Below, piece by piece: positions 12,929 to 16,961 of a stretch of 16,961 nt of DNA. The stretch comes from an uncultured Ectothiorhodospiraceae bacterium. GTDB taxonomy: Bacteria; Pseudomonadota; Gammaproteobacteria; UBA9214. Position numbers and translations under genes: made by a program. The first letter of the stretch is position 1, and each line of letters begins with the position of its first letter. The DNA is taken from contig CAMYKJ010000003.1 in the NCBI GenBank assembly GCA_947258945.1, positions 1 to 16,961 of the forward strand, read 5' to 3'. The notes beneath the pieces are model-generated. The model saw nothing but the letters and a program-made list of their open reading frames with translations, was not told where the DNA came from and ran no database searches.

Positions 12929-15079
12929 ATGAACAGCAAGCAATCACAGCTGGTACTCATCATTGAAGGCGTGCGGGACAGGTGCAAGGCTCAGGCCGCC
13001 GCCCTGACGCAGGCCGGTTATTCGGTACAGTCTGTCCTGCCGGATAATATCGAACAGCTGGGAGAGCTGCTGGCCGGGTCAAGACCTGATATCGTGCTGT
13101 ATGGCAGGGGCGAAAATATGCCCAGGCTGGCCACCGTGACTGCGATCCTCGCGCAGGATTCTGTTGAAATCCCGGTGATTGTGATTGCAGGCAAGCTGAC
13201 GAAACGTAGCGTCTCCGACGCTGAAAGGGACGGTGCTGCGGCCGTCATCCAGAACGACCAGTTGGACAACCTGCTGCGAACGGTCAGAAAGGAACTCGGG
13301 TCTGTCCGTCTGCATCGCAGGATCGACCAGCTGGAAAACCGGTTCGAGGCGATCCACTTGCAGAACAGGATCAGCGAGCTTGAGAGCAGCCTCAGGGAAA
13401 ATGAAGCCCGTTGTCTCGATCTGACGGATAACTGCCGCAACGCCATTGCCTATATCCATGAGGGCATGCACATCTATGCCAATGCGTCATACTGCAACCT
13501 GCTTGGCCATGAAAACGATGATGAGATCATTGGTACTCCCCTGCTGAACCGGGTCGATCTGCACCATAATGATATCCTGACGAAGTTGCTGCGCAACCCG
13601 TTCGCCAGTCATGAAATTACAGAGTTGAAAGTCAAGCTGGTCCAGGAAGAGGCCGAGCCATTAGAAGCAGACTTGGAATTTTCCGCGGTCAAGTTTGGCA
13701 CCAAGCTCTGCACACAGGTAATGGTTCGTACCTGCATCGAACAGGTAATACACAAGCAATCGCCGGACGCGCACATACACCATGACATGATTACCGGCCT
13801 TTACAATCGCCAGTATTTCATGAAAGTCCTGGAGGAGAATATTGCCAATAGCGACAATTCCGGGAAGTTCCAGGCGGTTACGTTTATCCTGTTGGACAAC
13901 TTCAAGGAAATTCGCGAGAAAATTGGTGTTACCGCCAGTGACGATCTTATCGTCGAGATTGCCGGACTGATGAGGGAAATATATGGAGAAGAACACACCA
14001 TAGCCCGATTCGGGGATTATACATTCACGGTCTTGAATAATTACAGCTACAAGGAAGGTGCTGAACAGCTCGCTGAAACCCTTCGCACCAGGGTAGCTAA
14101 ACATAAATTGACCGTAAATGATCATACTGTCAGCACAACATGCAGCATTGGCATATGCGTCATAAACGACCATGTGAAAGATGCACAGAGTGCGCATTCA
14201 CGCGCCGATCTCGCCTGCGAACTCGCCCGCACATCCGGCGGGAACCAGGTCCATGCCCACAGTACAACCATAGACGCGCATATCGACCAGGATGTCGATG
14301 AAAAAATGGATGACATGATCAGAAAGACGATCGACGATGATCGCTTCTACCTTGTATTCCAGCCCGTCATCAGTCTTAACGGCAAGGCGGGTGGGCACTA
14401 TGAAGTACTGCTGCGTATCCTCGATGAGGAATGTTGTGTCGTAATGCCCGGTCAGTTTTTGTCTATGGCGGAAAAATCGCCAATGATTATGGAAATTGAC
14501 CGCCGCGTGATCCAGATCGCGTCGCAAACCCTGGCAGACAAACTCAAGGAAGGTGGAAATACATCGCTCTTCATCAAGTTATCAAGTGAAACAATTGCTG
14601 ACCCGCAACTCCCGGAGTGGATCAAGTTGCAGTTGCAGGAGCTTAGTCTGCCGTGCGATGCAATTATTTTCGAAATACCGGAATCGGTTGCGGTAAACAA
14701 ACCGAATGAAACGCTGGTCTTTACAAAAGCCGTGCAGGCATTTGGCTGCCGTGTGGCCATCGAGCATTTTGGATATGCCAACAAACCCGACATAGTCAAG
14801 GGCCTGTCTGTCGATTTCCTGAAAATCGATGGTTCCCTGATTAAAAATCTCGCGTCCAGCAAGGACAACCAGGAGAAGGTGAGGGCCATTGTCGATCTTG
14901 CCCGCAGTACCAATACGCTGTGTATCGCCGAACATGTCGATGATGCCCAGTGCCTCGTCATGCTATGGCAATACAACATCGACTACATACAGGGCAACCT
15001 CATACAGGAACCTGGCAAGGAACTGACGCACGACTTCGAGGATGAAGCCGCACTTGCCGGAATTATCGCAACCGAATAA
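12929..15079 (+). CDS. FimX-like c-di-GMP protein with degenerate REC, PAS, GGDEF and EAL domains
   Basis: The 716-residue protein has the FimX order: a REC-like domain (about 7-120), a coiled coil (about 128-162), a PAS-like region (about 165-275), a GGDEF domain (about 283-445) and an EAL domain (about 465-705). Each enzymatic or signalling site is degenerate. The REC phosphoacceptor position after PDIVLY is G59, not Asp. The GGDEF motif is GDYTF at G362-F366. EAL is EVL at E492. The EAL motif DDFG is EHFG, and the Asn before the conserved Ser is Lys (FIKLS). The protein should neither make nor cut c-di-GMP, but the retained EVLLRI, FLKIDGSLI and IAEHVD fit c-di-GMP binding. FimX in Pseudomonas controls type IV pilus assembly at the pole. 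No signal peptide or membrane helix is seen. The gene stands alone. Confidence 0.88.
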   Translation: MNSKQSQLVLIIEGVRDRCKAQAAALTQAGYSVQSVLPDNIEQLGELLAGSRPDIVLYGRGENMPRLATVTAILAQDSVEIPVIVIAGKLTKRSVSDAERDGAAAVIQNDQLDNLLRTVRKELGSVRLHRRIDQLENRFEAIHLQNRISELESSLRENEARCLDLTDNCRNAIAYIHEGMHIYANASYCNLLGHENDDEIIGTPLLNRVDLHHNDILTKLLRNPFASHEITELKVKLVQEEAEPLEADLEFSAVKFGTKLCTQVMVRTCIEQVIHKQSPDAHIHHDMITGLYNRQYFMKVLEENIANSDNSGKFQAVTFILLDNFKEIREKIGVTASDDLIVEIAGLMREIYGEEHTIARFGDYTFTVLNNYSYKEGAEQLAETLRTRVAKHKLTVNDHTVSTTCSIGICVINDHVKDAQSAHSRADLACELARTSGGNQVHAHSTTIDAHIDQDVDEKMDDMIRKTIDDDRFYLVFQPVISLNGKAGGHYEVLLRILDEECCVVMPGQFLSMAEKSPMIMEIDRRVIQIASQTLADKLKEGGNTSLFIKLSSETIADPQLPEWIKLQLQELSLPCDAIIFEIPESVAVNKPNETLVFTKAVQAFGCRVAIEHFGYANKPDIVKGLSVDFLKIDGSLIKNLASSKDNQEKVRAIVDLARSTNTLCIAEHVDDAQCLVMLWQYNIDYIQGNLIQEPGKELTHDFEDEAALAGIIATE

Positions 15080-15080
15080 A

Positions 15081-15140
15081 CAGGGTCAGAGCATACACTT
15101 CCAATAAACAGTGAGACAGGGGCCAGATCCCGGTGTCTCC
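15081..15140. repeat. Family B hairpin plus a degenerate head
   Basis: CAGGGTCAGAGC follows the stop codon at 15079 directly. The main element, at 15113-15139, has GAGACA pairing exactly with TGTCTC around a GGGGCCAGATCCC core. The arms differ from the AAAAAC/GTTTTT arms of other family B copies yet remain complementary. Confidence 0.75.
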
Positions 15141-15179
15141 GGAAATCAATTAAAACTGCAAAGTAAAAGGGAGAAAAAC

Positions 15180-15243
15180 AGGGGACAGACCATGTTTTCT
15201 ATATTCTGGTACCTTTGAAGTGTGGAGTCGTGGTCTGTCCCCT
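15180..15243. repeat. Family C inverted repeat
   Basis: AGGGGACAGACCA at 15180-15192 and TGGTCTGTCCCCT at 15231-15243 are perfect 13-base arms around a 38-base spacer. It lies between the convergent stops at 15079 and 15286, as the family C copy at 3557-3612 does between its convergent genes. Confidence 0.88.
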
Positions 15244-15285
15244 ATTTCCATCTGTTTCCAGGGCGATCCGGTTTACTCTATCGGT

Positions 15286-16233
15286 TCAGCTGGTTGCATG
15301 CACCAGGGCCGACTTCTTCCACCAGGGATGTTTGGCCTCGATGAACTCCTCCCAGTAGGCGTCGAACTGGTCGAGCATATGATGGTAGTCGCAGGTCCTC
15401 CAGCCGATTAACCCGCCCGCGTAAATGAGGATCTCATGATCTGCCTCGTCTGCCAGCAGATCGTCCAGCAGCTGGCGCATAACGGCCACGTCATTCATGA
15501 GTCCGAGCAGATCCTGTAACCCCTTCATATGGGAGATGAAGGTATCCATTCCCATGAACAGTGGGCGGAAAAACTCCGCGGCATAGCGCAGCTTCTTACA
15601 CTCGATACGCAGGCTGTGCATCTTCTTGGAGTCATACCGGTCAACAGGGCTTCCTGCCGCGAGCACCTTGCGCTCCTGTTTATCCATTAGTTTGCGCGAG
15701 AAGGCGACTATGTCCATGGAAAGCTGCTTCAGTTTCTTTTTGCCAGGCTCGTCCGATTCCCATTGCCTGTTTTCGAACCAGACTGGGAAATCTTCCTTGA
15801 AACGGCGGTACCGTTCGCTGTCCAGCATGACGCAGACCTGCTCTTCGTATGCCTGGGCCCGGCGTGCCTCAGCCAGTCGCAGCAACCCCTGGGATCCACC
15901 CAGGTGCAAATCCCTGGCCACGGTGCTCAGCCCTTCGGAGATAAATACGTCCAGGTCCCGCGCCAGACCCAATTCACCGGCGACCCAGCGCAACTCGTCG
16001 GACCAGTAGCTGCGCGCCGACTTCGGTATGGCTTTGCGAAACAGGGACAGAGCCGAGCGCATCCGGCGCAGGGTGACCCGGAACTGGTGCACACCTTCGA
16101 TGTCTTCCCAACTGCGTGCCGCCTTCTCCCAGGAAAGCAGGTAGTCGAAATTGTGTCGCATGATGGTGGCAAAGGCATCACTGACCGATTGATTGGCCGT
16201 TACCGGCGCGGGCGTCTTTGATTTCGTGGGCAT
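15286..16233 (-). CDS. CHAD domain protein
   Basis: The 315-residue protein is a stand-alone CHAD domain, an all-helical fold with basic and histidine residues that is associated with polyphosphate granules or with CYTH-type phosphatases. The two repeat halves are visible: GVHQFRVTLRRMRSALSLF near residue 47 and KMHSLRIECKKLRYAAEFF near residue 204, each with the conserved His and the basic R/K series. AGELGLARDLDVF and LLGLMNDVAVMRQLL are the matching second motifs of the two halves. There is no CYTH domain attached and no polyphosphate gene nearby. No signal peptide is seen. No good ribosome binding site precedes ATG 16233, and the stretch upstream is A/T-rich. Binding of polyphosphate is inferred from the family. 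Confidence 0.88.
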   Translation of the reverse strand: MPTKSKTPAPVTANQSVSDAFATIMRHNFDYLLSWEKAARSWEDIEGVHQFRVTLRRMRSALSLFRKAIPKSARSYWSDELRWVAGELGLARDLDVFISEGLSTVARDLHLGGSQGLLRLAEARRAQAYEEQVCVMLDSERYRRFKEDFPVWFENRQWESDEPGKKKLKQLSMDIVAFSRKLMDKQERKVLAAGSPVDRYDSKKMHSLRIECKKLRYAAEFFRPLFMGMDTFISHMKGLQDLLGLMNDVAVMRQLLDDLLADEADHEILIYAGGLIGWRTCDYHHMLDQFDAYWEEFIEAKHPWWKKSALVHATS

Positions 16234-16254
16234 GATTTTATTATTTTCTCATAT

Positions 16255-16316
16255 CCACGAATCAATCGGGTCAGACTCGGTTAAAAAAACAGGGGTCAGA
16301 TCCCGGTTTCCCCTGC
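16255..16316. repeat. Family D copy followed by family B copy
   Basis: A family D sequence (CCACG...ATCAATCGGGTCAGACTC, about 16255-16279) is followed by AAAAAAACAGGGGTCAGATC (16285-16302 region) and a CCCGGTTTCCCCTG end. CAGGGG at 16291-16296 pairs with CCCCTG at 16311-16316. This is the start of a 445-base gap (16234-16678) packed with five repeat families and one terminator, with no gene that I can see. Confidence 0.75.
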
Positions 16317-16320
16317 TATG

Positions 16321-16450
16321 GGCAAATGGGAGGGGCAAATGGGGCAAATGGGACAGATTTATTTGAAATCGAGGGCAAATGGGACAGATTTATTTGAAAT
16401 CGCACTAGCATCGTGATCGTGAGTCGCCAAATAAACCAGTCCCCTTTGCT
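16321..16450. repeat. Family A copy, left arm duplicated in tandem
   Basis: Bases 16342-16371 and 16373-16402 are identical over 30 positions, an extra copy of the left arm (GGGCAAATGGGACAGATTTA and onward). Shorter GGGCAAATGGG fragments precede it. The right arm, CCAAATAAACCAGTCCCCTT, lies at 16427-16446. As at 4349-4487, the arm ends have been multiplied outward. Confidence 0.85.
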
Positions 16451-16498
16451 TATCCGATACATTTTGGAAAATCTATCCGGCCACCTTATCCCATAAAC

Positions 16499-16518
16499 GG
16501 GTCGGACCTCTGCAAGCT
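16499..16518. repeat. Minor repeat GGGTCGGACCTCYGCAAGCT, second copy
   Basis: The sequence differs from the copy at 4272-4291 at one base. Each copy follows within about 50-100 bases of a family A element or precedes one. Confidence 0.65.
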
Positions 16519-16540
16519 TCTATTCCAACTTAAATTCAAA

Positions 16541-16566
16541 CGAAAAAAGCGGCCTTCCGGCCGCTT
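16541..16566 (-). terminator. Intrinsic terminator for the PA2779-family gene
   Basis: AAGCGGCC at 16547-16554 pairs perfectly with GGCCGCTT at 16559-16566 around a TTCC loop. The six A bases before it become a run of T after the stem on the minus strand. It lies about 110 bases after the minus-strand stop at 16679. Unlike the dispersed repeats it is a unique sequence in the window. Confidence 0.85.
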
Positions 16567-16623
16567 ATCGTAATAATTTCCTGCATAAAATCAGATACAG
16601 GGGGCGGGCCATCTATTTAGTCT

Positions 16624-16667
16624 TCGATGCACAAGAACATCGATAAAAGTATCCGGCCCCTTATTAA
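16624..16667. repeat. Family E arm with a small hairpin
   Basis: AAGTATCCGGCCCCTTATT is the complement of the family E arm at 12721-12742 with few changes. TCGATG at 16624-16629 and CATCGA at 16638-16643 form a hairpin just before it. It lies 12 bases beyond the minus-strand stop at 16679. Confidence 0.65.
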
Positions 16668-16678
16668 AATAACCGTCT

Positions 16679-16961
16679 TCAAATCTTGGTGAAGACGTTC
16701 GTCACGCCCAGCAATTCCAGGATCAGCAGCACGATGAAAACTATGCCGATCACCGCGACGGCATCGCCGCCTGCCGGCAGTTCCTTGATCCCGGTGGATA
16801 GTTGTGCCAGTTCCACATCGGTCAGGGCGTTGAGGCGTTCTTCCACGTGCGCGGGGTTGACACCCAGATCCAGCATCTGGGTTCTTACCTCGTCCCGGGC
16901 CAGTACGTTCCGGATCTCGGTTATTTGCCGGTTGCGGGTATCGGCGGAAACTATCTCATCG
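16679..16961 (-). CDS. PA2779-family protein, partial (5' end outside the window)
   Basis: The visible 93 residues lack the N-terminus, which lies beyond 16961. The frame is open to the edge, so the ATG at 16876 is internal. Motifs fit the PA2779 family of small membrane-associated proteins: EIRNVLARDEVRTQMLDLGV, NPAHVEERLNALTDVELAQL, then a C-terminal helix VIGIVFIVLLILELLGVTNV and a short FTKI end. Full-length members are about 120-130 residues with an N-terminal hydrophobic segment, so little is missing. Function is unknown. In Pseudomonas the homologue sits next to a TPR/peptidase-like gene (PA2778), which would here be beyond the edge. Confidence 0.85.
   Translation of the reverse strand, partial: DEIVSADTRNRQITEIRNVLARDEVRTQMLDLGVNPAHVEERLNALTDVELAQLSTGIKELPAGGDAVAVIGIVFIVLLILELLGVTNVFTKI

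Noticed and set aside
16342..16402. Two 30-base direct repeats one base apart, at first sight CRISPR-like
   Set aside because: There are no spacers of CRISPR length and no cas genes, and the unit is the left arm of family A, which occurs elsewhere as an inverted pair.

Overview
The window looks like a chromosomal segment of a gammaproteobacterium. That reading rests on the gene families: a FimX-like GGDEF/EAL protein, a MSHA-type prepilin, SelO/YdiU, an AcrAB/MexAB-type efflux pair, a PA2779-family protein and a DsrC/TusE-fold protein. The DsrC fold hints at a sulfur-metabolising lineage, but this copy lacks the reactive cysteines, so the hint is weak. There is no rRNA, tRNA, CRISPR array, phage gene or transposase gene in the window.

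Layout, left to right. 1-52: half of a dispersed repeat. 53-724 (+): exported DUF3047 protein. 945-2168 (-): exported protein of unknown function. 2619-2931 (+): broken DUF4399 gene. 3076-3534 (+): bacterioferritin-like protein. 3645-4196 (-): MSHA-like prepilin. 4583-4927 (+): small exported Gly/His/Tyr/Arg-rich protein. 5038-5682 (+): cysteine-free DsrC-like domain behind an N-terminal beta-rich domain. 5812-7005 and 7002-10124 (+): RND efflux adaptor and pump, overlapping by 4 bases. 10127-11605 (-): SelO, convergent with the pump. 11821-12165 and 12365-12715 (+): two paralogous small two-helix membrane proteins. 12929-15079 (+): FimX-like degenerate c-di-GMP protein. 15286-16233 (-): CHAD protein. 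16679-16961 (-): PA2779-family protein cut by the window end.

Most genes look like independent single-gene units. Only the efflux pair is clearly an operon. The prepilin and the FimX-like protein both suggest type IV pilus biology but are about 9 kb apart.

The most striking content is between the genes. Every intergenic gap except the coupled efflux junction carries at least one short hairpin-forming repeat. I sort them into families A, B, C, D and E, plus minor ones, by the sequence after a shared head resembling AGGGGNCAGA. The families often form inverted pairs, like REP/REPIN elements, and commonly start within about 0-25 bases of a stop codon. One copy supplies the last codons and stop of the efflux pump. 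The second main point of interest is the DsrC-like fusion protein, in which both catalytic cysteine positions are replaced although the C-terminal arm keeps its full length.
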